Shown here: positions 43,596 to 55,489 of the stretch, piece after piece
Layout: the number at the start of each line of letters is the position of its first letter
How positions within the stretch are numbered: the first letter of the stretch is position 1
Assembly (NCBI GenBank): GCA_949316495.1
Contig: OX439007.1
Coordinates: 11,188,049-11,252,048, forward strand
From: Amphiduros pacificus
Lineage: Eukaryota; Annelida; Polychaeta; Phyllodocida; Hesionidae
Direction of reading: 5' to 3'
DNA: 64,000 nucleotides
Position numbers and translations under genes: made by a program
The notes under the pieces: model-generated
The model's input: only the letters and a program-made list of their open reading frames with translations
Database searches by the model: none
Told to the model about the DNA's origin: nothing

Positions 43596-44816
43596 TCATT
43601 TAGGTTTATGATTATGTTTTAAGTGGACAGGTGTAAAATGTATATCGGAAGGATCACCTGTGTCCATCCTTTCTAAGGATTTAGTTCTATTTATTTTAGT
43701 TTTGCTTTGATCTTTGAATTCTTTTTTGTCTGATTTCTTAACTGGTCTATTGCTATTTACATTTTTATTACTGGGTGATGTGGAGGGAGTTTGTGAAGAG
43801 GTTTTAGTGGATTGAACTGTTGGTACATTTATTACTGGGGTAGTGGGTGTTTGGGTTTGAGTGGATGTTCCTGAAGATTTGGAGGTATTTGAAAAATAGG
43901 AATAATTCTTTTCATTTATTGGCCAGGTTATTTCTGTCTGTATTGCTATTGTTTTTGTCTCTTTGGTTTTTAAGGTGGTAGCATAGGATGTTTTGGAATT
44001 GTTAAAACTTTCTACATGTTTACGTGCCTCAGGAAAAGAAATGTTTTCAGTGTGACGTATTCGCTGAATTTCCTTTTCTTTCAAAAAGGAATGACAATTC
44101 CGCGAATACGATGCGTGATTGCCTTGGTAATTCACACATTTCATGGTTTCTGAAGAACACTCTTCTCCACTATGCTGGGCTGTACATTTTGGACATGTTA
44201 CATTACCTTTACATCGATCAGATCCATATCCATACCTCTGACACTTGAAGCAGCGCAGAGGGTTTGGAATAAAAACATCAACTCGGACATTTAAATAGCC
44301 AACTTTAATAGATGTTGGAAGCTGCCCTGCTTCAAATGTCAGAGTAAATGTATTGATTGGAACTTTGTTTCCATCCTTTTTAATAAAAATTTGCTTGCAT
44401 TGGACCACATTTTGTTCTTTTAGTTCATCCACTATTTCCTCTTCAGAAACTCCCGCCAGATCTGGGCATCTTATCACTCCTTTTTTATTATTGAGGGTCT
44501 TATGAGCCGTTATCACACCTGGAACTGTGGCCAACATTCGGCATCTTCAAAGATTGTCCGCATGGCTTTTCCGCTCAACTTCAATTAATAAACCAGTTCC
44601 CATTTTTTTAACTGTTTTCGGCACCCCGGCAATGCCTTGAATCCCCTTTGCAATTGCAAAGGGGGACATTTTTGCCAGGGTATGTTCAGCATCGGAACTT
44701 TCCGCAATTAAAAATCTAGGCCATTTTTCTGTTTTATTTGAATCGTCATCACTGTCTATGTCATTCCTAGGTCGTTTTTGTTTGTTTTGCGCCATGTGTG
44801 TTATTTTATATTTCAT
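43596..44816 (-). pseudogene. LINE ORF1 (gag-like, zinc-knuckle protein)
   Basis: It begins MKYKITHMAQNKQKRPRND at 44816 and continues after one frameshift near 44540 to a stop at 43596. It has an RRM-like region followed by three zinc knuckles around residues encoded at about 44260-44120. The first and third each show one Tyr in place of a metal ligand (CQRYGYGSDRC; CVNYQGNHASYSRNC), consistent with decay. The C-terminal part is Ser/Thr/Lys-rich, as in RNA-binding LINE ORF1 proteins. Confidence 0.85.
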
Positions 44817-45361
44817 CAGTTAGGTCCCCTACCCACCACGGAGCCCAACAAGGGGACGCCTTTCTGGGCCGGTAACTCCAAGCCCTGATGCCATGAGGAT
44901 ACCCGACATGACATACTCTTAGAATAAAAACTCCATCCTTTCGGATCTTATTTATATCCCTCGATTGACCCAATCAGCAGTAATCTCCACTTTAAGCAAA
45001 TATCAACCAAAAATTTATCAATTATTCCCAAATTTTAAACATTGAAAATTTCACTAATAAAAATAAAATAGCCAGAATACATTAAAGGAAATATACCACA
45101 AGCCAGTTAAATCAGACCCAGGCCTAATCTGATCTGCCTGTCTGGTGAACATTTGGATCCAAGACAGGCGTGTTGCAACTGGACCGGTATTACTGCCAAA
45201 CCAGCCCAGTGCTCAGCCCGTCAGGATTCCATATCCTCCCCGACACAGGTCGCATCCCATGGCAAACAGGATGCCCCTTTAGTCACCTTTTACGACATGC
45301 TGGGGGGCAGTGGGGCTATTCTTTCATCCCCGCACCCACAGGGGAACATAATGAACTTGAA

Positions 45362-46200
45362 ATGACCCAATCATTGGATAAGTCATAACTGAACAATACC
45401 TGTTTTGGGGACCATCAAGCCAATATTACAGTTATTGTAATAAATGTATAAAACATGACAATATTTAGATTCAGATTCACACACATAAATATGTCAGATA
45501 TTGAGGAAACTCTATTCTAACATCTGTGAATGGCATGGCTAAGATCTACCTTGACATTACAGATAATTGACTATGTGACGGAAAAAGAAAAATGTTCCTT
45601 GGGTTATTTTCAGTAGAAGATAAGGCTCTGTTATATATTTATATCACCACAAAATAGTGGCCGACAGTGCCCAGGCTAAGGCTGTAAAGATAGTTTGCTT
45701 ATTTTGAGATTTTTAAATGCCTTTTTGAAAGCCAATACTTCAGAGTGCCGACATATTTTCTTTGACAATATATTGGACAAAATGATAAATGCTCAATTTA
45801 ATATCAAAATGTAAGGTTAATGTTTCAAATCAAAAGAGGTCATTATGACAGATATAACATACATTAATTTCATGATCGGTAGGCATATATGATTGCTATT
45901 GATCCCCCACAACATTTTTCATCTTTTCAGTTTCTATTAAATATATCCCAGCAAAAGCAGGTCAGAGTACAATAGTTTAAACTCACTACACCCTCTAAGA
46001 CTCTCAGAGGTGGTCATTTTAAAATATATTTCCAGAGAAAAGAACAAACTACATATACTGCATTCATAATATGAACCAAACAAGATAAAAACATATAGAT
46101 AATTATATTGTTGTTATTACTCCTAATTTGAATCAAGAAACAGATTGGCCAAGATATATTTATATTTTACAATATGACAAACCAGATAATAGATAGAGTA
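45362..46200. other. Spacer between the LINE and the GPCR
   Basis: 45362-45725 is the continuation of the segmental duplication (paralogous to 34171-34645). The rest shows no supported gene. Confidence 0.5.
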
Positions 46201-46204
46201 GAAA

Positions 46205-46375
46205 CGTGATACACACTCGATACACACGTCGATACACACAAGATACACACACGATACACACGCGATACACACGCGATACACACACAATACACACAAGATA
46301 CACACACAATACACACAGAATCACTCAATGCGCATTTGATACACACCCAATGAACCCTCAATACACACTCAAGCT
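46205..46375. repeat. 11-bp GATACACACRC minisatellite, about 14 units
   Basis: Repeats of GATACACACGC and variants, degenerating to the right (CAATACACAC, TGATACACACC). It lies about 320 bp 3' of the GPCR stop. The cysteine-rich minus-strand frames across it are artefacts. Confidence 0.9.
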
Positions 46376-46695
46376 ATAGGCCAGAGGCCTAAGTGTTCCA
46401 TATTGCTCTTCTTAAATTGAGGCCATATCTGGACTTATAGAATTTGACTCTGAACGTTCCTTGTGTCTTTGTCTGTGAGAAACAATTCACCCTTCGCCTT
46501 TGTTATTGTAACACATACACCTCCTTTTTTATATTAAATGCTTTTTAGCAATTAATAACTCTCTTAATTAAACCTCTATGGCGAATGGTGGAATTTTTGG
46601 ATTATCTTTTCATCTTCTTCAAAATAGGTTTGGTTTCAATTCTGTCCATTCAATTATCACTTTGTATTTGGTGAATACCGTCTTAATTAGTCTCA

Positions 46696-47949
46696 TCACT
46701 TCTTGAAAAACTTCTCTCGGATTACCTGCCTAAAGTGTTCATAGTGAAAGCCATAAATAAAAGGGTTAATGCACTGATTTGAAAAGGAAAGGTATATGCC
46801 AATATGATAAATCAGTGACGTGAAATCAGTGACTACACCCAGATGGAACAACAAGTAATATATGTTTACCCATGAGCAGCAAAATACGAAAGCCAGAAAA
46901 ACAGTGAGGAATGTTTTGGTGAGATTGTTGGTGAGTCTTTGCATGTTGGCAGCACGCCTGACTTCCGCTGGTGTTCTTCTCTGTGTCTCTGGCGAGATTC
47001 TCGCTCTGCCTGTTGTCTCTGGTGAGATTCTCGCTCTGCCTGTTGTCTTTGGCGAGATTCTCGCTCTACCTGTTGTCTCTGGTGAGATTCTCGCTCTGTC
47101 TGTTGCCTCTGGTGAGATTCTCGCTCTACCTGTTGTCTCTGGTGAGATTCTCGCTCTGTCTGTTGTCTCTGGTGAGATTCTCGCTCTACCTGTTGTCTTT
47201 GGTGAGATTCTCGTTCTACTTGTTGTCTTTGGTGAGATTCTTTGCCTGAGAGCCATTATCATATTTGTGTAGCAATATACCATTATAACCAAAGGGACAA
47301 AGAATGCGATACTAACGCAGATGATGTTGACAATCCTTTGTACAAGTAAGCTGGGCCAGACACTGACAACCCAACAGAACCCATCCAGAACTCTGGATGT
47401 GCTCATTGTCAAGGCCCCGATGATGACGAAAGGCACGACCCAAGAAGCTACAGACATGGCAATGGCGGAACTCATTGTCAATTTTATTTTATGCCATACA
47501 GGATGCACCACGGCTACATACCTCTCAAATGTGATGGCCATGAGGCCAAATGTTGAAGAAACACTTGGCGCCCACCACAACAAATTTGCAAGCCAAATTT
47601 TACAGAAAACATCAGCCAGCAACCCTGTTCTAGACCCCACAGAGAAATCTGTGGGAGGTTGATTGACAGCAAGAAATAAACAGGTCATAAAATCTATCAG
47701 TGCTTGGTTGATTATCAGAATGTTGGTAATGGAAGATCTCATCCTTTTGCTGCTTATTATAAGAAGTATAACAAAAGCATTACCAAATATTCCTAATAGG
47801 ACTATTATATATAATATTACCGGACTTATAAGCATCCACAAGGTAGCCTCCACGTCATGTGTTGTGGCCTCAGTTGTATCTCGGTAAGAGCTCAAGTCAT
47901 CAGTGACACTCCCCCTGGTGTTATTAATGCCTGCATGTGATGGAGTCAT
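46696..47949 (-). CDS. Intronless class A (rhodopsin-family) GPCR with a repeat-expanded third intracellular loop
   Basis: 417 residues. Seven hydrophobic segments carry family landmarks: TM1 GN at 56-57, TM2 D86, TM3 FERY at 141-144 (variant of DRY), a probable disulphide pair C116 and C192, TM6 FCCSW at 356-360, and TM7 NPFIY at 395-399. It ends in a short amphipathic tail. N9 in NNT is a likely glycosylation site in the extracellular N-terminus. Loop 3 contains nine 10-residue repeats of the form RARISPETTG (about 236-323), basic and rich in Ser/Thr-Pro sites. TM6 lacks the usual CWxP proline (SWVN), which suggests an unusual activation switch or an orphan lineage-specific receptor. I cannot name a ligand. 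It is on the same strand as the SnoaL-like genes but there is no evidence of joint regulation. Confidence 0.88.
   Translation of the reverse strand: MTPSHAGINNTRGSVTDDLSSYRDTTEATTHDVEATLWMLISPVILYIIVLLGIFGNAFVILLIISSKRMRSSITNILIINQALIDFMTCLFLAVNQPPTDFSVGSRTGLLADVFCKIWLANLLWWAPSVSSTFGLMAITFERYVAVVHPVWHKIKLTMSSAIAMSVASWVVPFVIIGALTMSTSRVLDGFCWVVSVWPSLLVQRIVNIICVSIAFFVPLVIMVYCYTNMIMALRQRISPKTTSRTRISPKTTGRARISPETTDRARISPETTGRARISPEATDRARISPETTGRARISPKTTGRARISPETTGRARISPETQRRTPAEVRRAANMQRLTNNLTKTFLTVFLAFVFCCSWVNIYYLLFHLGVVTDFTSLIYHIGIYLSFSNQCINPFIYGFHYEHFRQVIREKFFKK
46981..47244. repeat. 30-bp coding minisatellite in the GPCR third intracellular loop
   Basis: About nine units of 30 bp (core GGTGAGATTCTCGCTCTGCC on the plus strand) keep the receptor frame because 30 is a multiple of three. 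Substitutions are mostly E/K, G/D and T/A changes at fixed positions. Both strands are open here; the plus-strand frames are shadows. Confidence 0.95.
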
Positions 47950-48344
47950 TGTGGGTTTACTGAATTGTTATAAATACAATTATAATAACTGTCCTCTTGA
48001 TCAAAATTATATGTATTGTCAAGAATGGTTTCCAGAATGAATTTGTTTTTCTATATTTGAATACACCATAATATGATAATAGTAATAAAGATGATAGTTC
48101 AGAGCTGATATCAGATTAGGTCTATTCACAATATATACATATTCCATAATGCGATGTGGAGGCCCCAACACAAACACACATCAGCATCAGGCAATAAGAA
48201 TTGAGATAACAAAATAACCAAATTCAATATGTGAGGTGCACTTTGATTGGCCGACATAAACATATTGTCTCAGTATCGAACTTCTTATATAAAGCAATGT
48301 GGGAATGATGATGTCATCCTAAATATTGAATACATTATTTTTAC

Positions 48345-48410
48345 CACATGTTCTTCACCGGCGACACTCCTCTCGTGGTATTGCTACCTGTATGTGGTGG
48401 AGTCATTGTG
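48345..48410 (-). pseudogene. Duplicated 5' end of the GPCR gene
   Basis: The minus strand reads ACAATGACTCCACCACATAC then encodes MTPPHTGSNTTRGVS. This matches the receptor start MTPSHAGINNTRGSV at 47949 in both sequence and leader. Similarity stops after about 20 codons. It is a broken tandem paralogue or a duplicated promoter/5' segment. Confidence 0.65.
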
Positions 48411-48448
48411 GTTTTTAAAGATATCTTTAAATTGACATTATTTCAGTC

Positions 48449-48451
<3 letters not shown>

Positions 48452-48541
<90 letters not shown>

Positions 48542-48560
48542 CTTAGTATATGCTAAGGGC
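48452..48560. repeat. (TA)n microsatellite followed by a perfect hairpin
   Basis: TA run at 48452-48538, immediately followed by GCCCTTAG-TATATG-CTAAGGGC (48539-48560), an 8-bp perfect stem. Confidence 0.95.
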
Positions 48561-48654
48561 ATGGAAGCTCTTGCACCACATTTATGTAAAGCAGATTGAA
48601 AATACTTATGGACAATTTAACAGATATGATCCATTCAATGATAAGATAGCAAAG

Positions 48655-49225
48655 CATTTTTAAAAAGTGAAAATTTTACCTTATGCCTTTTAGAAATATT
48701 GCTTTGGTGGAGTTGAAATTGTGTTTCAAGAGAAATAAGTAAAAAAAACAGGTGATTCAGTGGTGGAACACCCTGTAGATTATATAATTCCCCATGAAGC
48801 ACCCCCTGTTGTTTAATTGCTCATAATATTTGCAAAGAACTGCAAAGCATTGTTGCACCCCAATGAGCACAGGTTTATATTATTCTATGGGAGACTATTG
48901 ATTTCCATCATTCCCTCTATTGGATCACAAGTTTTTTTTTATTTTTGTGCAAGTGATCTCAGATTTGGGCAGAAATATTAATTAAGGTAAGGAGAGGTTA
49001 AGTTTTGAAACACTGAATTTAAAGATTGGATGGCACAGATCAGAAATATTCACACCTCAATTTCATAAAAGTAAAAATGATAACCTCATACATGGAATAA
49101 AAATGATCCAAGGTTGTGATTTAAGCTGTCATTCCTATATTTGAATATGAGTAAAGGGAGAATTGACATTGTATCGATCACACAATTTCGACACCATCTT
49201 AGCTTTTCAGATTCCCTTTGATCCA
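48655..49225. repeat. Interspersed repeat, copy 1 (partner at 60345-60840)
   Basis: Colinear with 60345-60840, same orientation. Shared blocks include GGAGTTGAAATTGTGTT, GTGGTGGAACACCCTGTA, CACCCCCT, GGCAGAAATATTAAT and TTTTAGCTTTTCAGATTCCC. No inverted termini are seen. It may be a long SINE, a dead transposon or a segmental duplication. Confidence 0.75.
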
Positions 49226-49269
49226 TATTTTCACAAGGTTTCATTCTATAGATCTAACAGGCTTCTAGG

Positions 49270-49440
49270 CGAATTTACTGAATATCTTACTTTATAAAAT
49301 AAATTGATGTAGTGATGAAGACTTGTGTGATACACCAGTGAAAAGATCAAATCATACTTTGCAACATGGGGTTCAATTCCCGTGTCGTTTTTTTCTTGCT
49401 GAAGATGAAATCTTCATTTTGAAATTTTATTTTAGCTATA
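49270..49440 (+). repeat. tRNA-like remnant with a T-run
   Basis: A B-box-like GGGGTTCAATTCCC near 49368 is followed by a run of seven T at about 49387, with an upstream segment (GATGTAGTGATGAAGACTTG) similar to 30530-30555. Probably a decayed tRNA-derived SINE. Confidence 0.4.
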
Positions 49441-49789
49441 TATATGCAAATAACAACATATAGAATTGAAACATTTTTATAATGGTAGAAAATATTAAAT
49501 ATAATGACCTTATACAAAAAAGATGAAATCTTCATGATGGGATCTTATTTGAGTAATATAAAAGTCAGAACATATAAAATTATATATTATATATATATTT
49601 TTGCAAATGGAGAAAATACAAAATATAATAAATAAAATAACATGAATCTATACAGAAAACAAGATGGAATCAATATATTTGGGTTTATTTTGAGCTATGA
49701 CATATTAGCAAACAAACTGTAACATAGAGCCAATTTCAATTTTTACACAATGTTGTGACCCCAAAGTTTCTACATCGCTGCCATGGGGT

Positions 49790-49865
49790 GATATGTGGCT
49801 CAGTGGTTAAGGTCTCTTTTGTCAATACTAAAGGTCCAGGGTTTGAACCCCATTTGGCTAAATTA
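49790..49865 (+). repeat. tRNA-like remnant
   Basis: A box TGGCTCAGTGG (near 49797) and B box GGTTTGAACCC (near 49840) at a tRNA-like spacing, but no pairing acceptor stem. A SINE head or tRNA pseudogene. Confidence 0.45.
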
Positions 49866-50924
49866 CAATTGTAGGGTGTTCCAAAATATCACTTTTTCGT
49901 CATAGAGCTAAGCACATTTGGATTCCCATTCCTATTGACTACAAAATAAAGTTCTGAAAATTACAACTCTCTACATGGATGGCTTCCTTCTTGGAATTGA
50001 CCCTGAAAAATGGCTCAAAATACTGAAAATTGCCAGTTTTCGCCGTTTTTTGTCATATATTTTAGTCAACCTCTTGAATTCTATTTACACGATAAGACTT
50101 TGGAAACTGGACCAGAATATCAATATTATGTGCAGCATCAGTCTTAAAGTACCATTTGTCAATTTAGTATTTATTTATTCATAATCAAATATATGAAAAA
50201 AAGTACATTAATAGTCATAATCAGTACATGTTCTAGGTGCTACATGACTAAGATACAATCATAACATCTGTATTGAAATTTGGCCAATGATATTAGAATA
50301 GTACTACAGCCAATGTTTTCAGGACTAAACTGAGGACATACCTCTTTAGGAGTAATTTCCAAAACAAAGCGCTATGAATTTACAATGTATGGTGTCAGCA
50401 CGAAAGAAATATTATTATCTATTTATTCATGTTGTAAAAGTCATCTATCACTGAAAGAGTGCTTTTGCAGATTTAAAAATGCATCAGAACCCAAATATAA
50501 CTATGCAATGACGATTCAGAGCACATATTTATCAGCCACAAAAGATAATCGAATATTAAATAAACCATGAATAAGTTATGCATAAGGTATGAATAAGGTA
50601 TGCAAACTCAATTGAACTCAATTCAATTTTCTCCTTCTTTTGATTCATTAAAATTGTTTTGTTTGATTAAAAATTGTTTATGTTTGAAAATGAGCACAAG
50701 TTCTTTTGATTATTTCAACTTTTAGATGATTTAGGAATGTTGCCAAGAATAGATAGGAAAGATATCTCTACTTGTGCAAGGCATGGTCATTGCAAAAAAC
50801 ACTAGTTATCCAGTCTCATTGAAAAAAACTACAATGTCAGATTGCTATGGAAATTATTGTCAAAGTAGATGATCAGGTTTATTAAAGTTGGTACAAATAT
50901 AAAACTCAAAAATGTTAAAGCATG
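49866..50924. other. Gene-free stretch
   Basis: AT-rich with short frames only; no supported gene. Confidence 0.3.
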
Positions 50925-51440
50925 ACGTGTACTTCCCATAAGCGAAACCAAGAACATTCTCAACCAGCATTCGGCCATCTTGATTTTTATTATGAATGAA
51001 CACATTGAGTATATATCAACACATTAACTCCTTATGAAACTAACATCCTAGCAGACTACTTTCCATATGATTTCTCCAGAAAAATATGCACCACTCCAGT
51101 AACTGACTTTCTTTTGCTTATTACAATTTTATGTTTTATGAGTTCAAGTTAAATATATAAAATGTGTCTGGACATTATATGACCCACCTCATATTCAATA
51201 TGAATAACTACATGCTAACCTTATATACCTACCTACGGAGAATCAACTAGAAAATGGCTAGATTTAAATGAAAAAATGAGTCACAGATTTCTGTTTGTTT
51301 TTTATCTATTTGCATTACTATTGATATCATCTTAGACAAACATATTTTTGAAAGATTTTAGTCTATAAATTTAAATGTTGTGTGAAATTACTCAATATCC
51401 AACTACCATTGGGAACAAGTATTGTTTTTTTTTATTTCCA
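50925..51440. repeat. Interspersed repeat, copy 2 (partner at 30105-30640)
   Basis: Same blocks in the same order as copy 1, with about 100 extra bases near 51050-51130. Confidence 0.6.
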
Positions 51441-51890
51441 TGCTGAAACTGGAATCTTCATTTTGAAGTTTTATTTTAGCAACATGCACATCGGAATATA
51501 CAGAAATCTTCATATTAGGGATCTGTTTGAGTGATATGTACTTTGGATAACATAAATTGATTTGTCTATTGCAAATGCAGAAGAATATAAAATAAAAGAA
51601 ATGACTTGATACCAAATATATGAAATCTTTATATTGCAGTTCTTATTGACCAATTTGCATATCAGAAGAATAAAATTATTACTATTTTATGTTTGCAAAC
51701 AAAGACAATATGAATAATAATAACTTAATACAGTAAACAAATATAAAATCTTCATATTGGGGTAATATTTGAGCAATATGCATGTCAGAACATACAGAAT
51801 TGAATATGTGTTTTGGACAACATAGAAAATAGTAATTTTATGCAGAAAACAAATTTGAAATTTTCATATTCCAATATTTATTTTAGTTCA
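51420..51890. repeat. Diverged tandem repeat of about 120-160 bp
   Basis: The phrase AAATCTTCATATT, then a TTATTTGAGCAATATGCAT-like segment and CAGAACATACAGAATT, recurs about four times here and again at 49400-49700. Old, irregular array. Confidence 0.55.
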
Positions 51891-53424
51891 GACAAAAAAA
51901 TACAGTGCAATGCAATAGTTCCAAATATTTAAGCACCAGCATGTGTCTCACAGATCTGGTGATATGCTTTGACCTTTTCCCATGGAAATCCAAGGTGTTT
52001 TAACAATTCATCAACCCTTAAAACATACCAGAAAATAATGCTCATTCTTAAATACATTCATTCAGATTGGAAAGCACAAGAATACTTTCCAAAGCACAAG
52101 AATACTAATGAATTGGCAACAGAATTTAATCATTTTTCTCAGATAAAATTTCAAATTTCAGAAAAGAAATGGATGAGATGAACATGAACAATGAGTTCAA
52201 AGAAGAGGAGACTAAATCCAACACACCCCTAGTTAAACTTACCCCACTGGACAAATCTGATGTCAGAAAGTTTCTAAAAGAAGCAGCAAAGAAGTTGTGT
52301 GAATTGGATCCTATTCCCACTTGGCTTCTTACTGAATGCATTGAACATCTATTGCCTTTAATAACAGCGATCATTAATAAATCTATCACGCTGGGTAATA
52401 TGCCAGATGATTTAAAGATGGCAATTATCAGGCCATTAATCAAAAATCTAGGATTAGAGCTACTTATTATATGGGCTTCAGCACAAAGTTGCGACCATGG
52501 CGATCGCGACCTGTCTTTTCTGCTAGTCGGCTCAAAATAGCACATAAATATGTTGAATTTCATAAAAATTTCACCTGATATTCACAAATTCATGTCATTT
52601 CTTGACTTTAAATGTTAATTTAGCAAACCGGGACCATTTCTTGATGGTTTTTTATGAGTGCAAATGTTGCAAATGTTGCAAAGTCGGCAAAATTTTACAC
52701 TCTCAGGCGTCCATGAAAAAGGGGTATCTCATAAAAAAACAAAAATAAAATATCTAGCCACAAGTTAGAGATAACAAACTTACCCAAACAATGAAGAACA
52801 TATCCATCTCCGACATGACACTAATGGACAGGGTTATCTCCTGGGATAAACTTTTTTGGGCAACTGGTCTAGGTAACTTATTCTGTTACTTAGGTTGCTT
52901 AGAACAAATGTTGTTTACATTTGGGCGAGGAATATTGCCCCCCCCCCCCCCAATTTTTTTTCTTTTTCTTTTTCATACCTAGATATGACAGGAAAACAAT
53001 TGTCAAATGTATAAATCATTGACAAATGAATATTTGCTTACCCTGAAAAAATGTCCCGTTTTTTTCATGTTACTTAGAGGCAAATGCAACCCCATGTCTT
53101 TTCTAATTTATTTCTGTTTTTGAGGGATGATTATATCTCAAGTGCATCTCCTCTGAGATCACATGGTCAGTTTTGAAGATTTCATGGAACATGGAGCATC
53201 ACTTTTGGAATTTGAAAAAGAAAACAGTGAGTATTGTCCAAAATGTCCAAGTATGACTTTCATTACCTAATGCAATGTTAACTATCCCCATGCAAGAATG
53301 CCCTGAGATCAATATCCAAGGAAAATATGTAATTTGCATTCCCCCAAAAACACCTTAAATTGGTTTGGAGTCAAACAGGGTCAAATGAGCACACCTTCTT
53401 GTGTGATATTCACCCATCCATTAG

Positions 53425-55215
53425 AATGACACAAGTAACAAGACACGTTTTTTTCCACAAAGACATTAATAAATAAACAACAACAGTCTGTTTATAAGGA
53501 AACATGTCATGACCATTTCCCTCGCTTTATGATGAATGTATATTCACTTGTACAATAGTTTAAATATGCAGTTCTGTGAAAGTACTTGTCTTTTTTGCCA
53601 CAAGTAACAGGACCAAAATAAGTGTCCAGTTACATTGGAACTATGAGTATCAGGACAAGTCTTGTAACTTATTTTGCCACATGTGTGCAAACTTCATAGA
53701 GCATAATAAAACTATCAATGGGAGAGTCCCTGGAGCCAATATGATACAAAACAAGATGTAAAAGAATGGAACTGTCTTGTCATCTTGATTTGCCATTTAA
53801 TTATAGACACAGGACATGTCCCATTACTTATGTGATTCCTTTTTGCCCCCCCCCCTCAAAACATAGCAGCAAAAAAGTTTTTTTTAGCCAATATATTATC
53901 ATGTCTATATTTCTTCTCACTGGAATACAAACAATCTAAACCAAATTTAAATTTTCATGACAAAATTTGAGTTCAATGAAAACATAACTGGACATGTCTT
54001 GTTACTTAAGGTCTATAATCCACAATGAAAAAACTGGGACAGACTTATGTTTTTTTGGCTTAAATGTGTTCAAAGTAATGTTATTTGTTAATTTAGCACA
54101 GAAAAAGTAAACTTAACCAGCTAGTCTTAAATTTTTATTATTTAAATTGAACCCGTTATAACGGTAGTTAAAACGGGTTCAACTCAGTTTTTGCAGCTGG
54201 CAACCTTTATCAAGTCTTTATATTTTCTTTATTTAATGTCATCCAAAGAATAATCAATCTTTTGGGGGATATTTTAGATATAATCATGGCATAAAATATG
54301 AATTATCACTAAAAGAGTTTGTCCGCCATGTGTGCTGTAGGAGCCGAAGGCAGTTACGTAAATATACGAGACCACACGAAGTTCTCTCCAAATGCTTCAA
54401 ACTGATTGTGGATTATAGACCTTAAGTCACCATCAAACAATAAGAATTAGACATTTCCTGTTACTTTTGTAAGAGACACATATAGAAGACAGATATGTTG
54501 ATACAATGGTGTGTACTAACTAAATGGATTAAAGTTTGGCCTGATTCCTTTTAAAAATATCAGGAATGGGATATTTATTGACAAATAATGCAATCATTTC
54601 TTGTTACCCATTTTGCATAAGAATGGGACATGTCCAGTTACTTGTGATTCAAGTTTTGGCTGAAGGATAACATATCTTCATGGAAATACAATGAGACTAA
54701 TAATTTCAATTTTAGACTGATTGAAATGGAGTATATAAAATTGAAGAATGGTAAATTTTCATGAAAATTGTAAATACAATATGAACATATCCAGACATGT
54801 CTAGTTACAAGGAATGCCATTCAGCAAAAAGAACCAGACATGTCCTGTTACTTATAAATTTTATTGACCAGATAACATGTTGTCAAGAATATAATGTCTT
54901 AATGTAGTAAAACAATGTATGGTGTGGATACACAGAGAAAAATTGGAACAATCATTAGAAGATAATGAAATCATGTTTTGTTATATCATAAGACCATTTA
55001 GTATTAAGAACAAGACATTTCCTGTTACTTGTTTAATGCATTCACACAGAAAAGAAGTCATGTCAATATGAATTATGTATACTAGAGAAATTAAACAGAG
55101 TGTTGTCTGAGTATTTGAAAGAAAAATCAGGAAATGGACTTTTATTGGCAAATAATGAAATTGTGTCTCATCATTCAATTTTTTTATTTGGAAATAAGAT
55201 CAGGACATGTCCTGT
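53425..55215. repeat. Dispersed motif array around GACATGTCCTGTTACTT
   Basis: The motif, mostly in plus orientation, occurs near 53812, 53990, 54450, 54626, 54793, 54836, 55012 and 55203. Weaker forms lie near 52885, 53605, 53636 and 53660, with reverse forms near 53430 and 53595. More copies follow near 57202, 57345, 57500 and 57680. Spacing is irregular (40-300 bp) and intervening sequence differs, so it is not a simple tandem repeat. Confidence 0.8.
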
Positions 55216-55489
55216 TACATATGAATTGTTGATTCTTCACTGAAGCATTGCACATTCCTGTTTGAGTAGAACATTGAAGTTTTCAATGTTAGCCTAATCA
55301 AAATGGATCAGAAAATAGCAAAGAAAGTGCCTGTATGTTTTTTTCTGTTTGTAGAAAAAATGATAGAGCTCTATGCACATTTTGTAGAAACAAAATTGAT
55401 ATGCACATTTCTGATGCAGCCTGCTGGATATGACATTTGAATTTTTGTATAACAAATGGCATCATGGATATCACAATTTCATTAAAGAC

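Larger units (their letters stand above)
39609..45346 (-). mobile_element. I-superfamily (Nimb-like) LINE with RNase H, nearly full length, decayed
   Basis: It is bounded by a 15-bp target duplication CATAATGAACTTGAA (39594-39608 and 45347-45361). On the minus strand it begins with a G/C-rich 5' UTR (45346 to about 44816), then ORF1 with CCHC zinc knuckles, then ORF2 with endonuclease, reverse transcriptase and RNase H, and ends in an (ATTC)n tail at 39609-39628. RNase H placed after the reverse transcriptase together with the ATTC tail fits the I/Nimb group. Several frameshifts and a nested SINE show it is inactive. It inserted into the gene D copy of the segmental duplication. Confidence 0.93.

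Noticed and set aside
46862-47272. Plus-strand frames across the GPCR gene
   Set aside because: Shadow of the 30-bp repeat, which is open on both strands; the minus strand has the seven-helix receptor.
49790-49865. Functional tRNA gene
   Set aside because: A and B boxes are present but the acceptor stem does not pair; more likely a SINE head. The same applies to 1809-1885 and to the B box near 56200.
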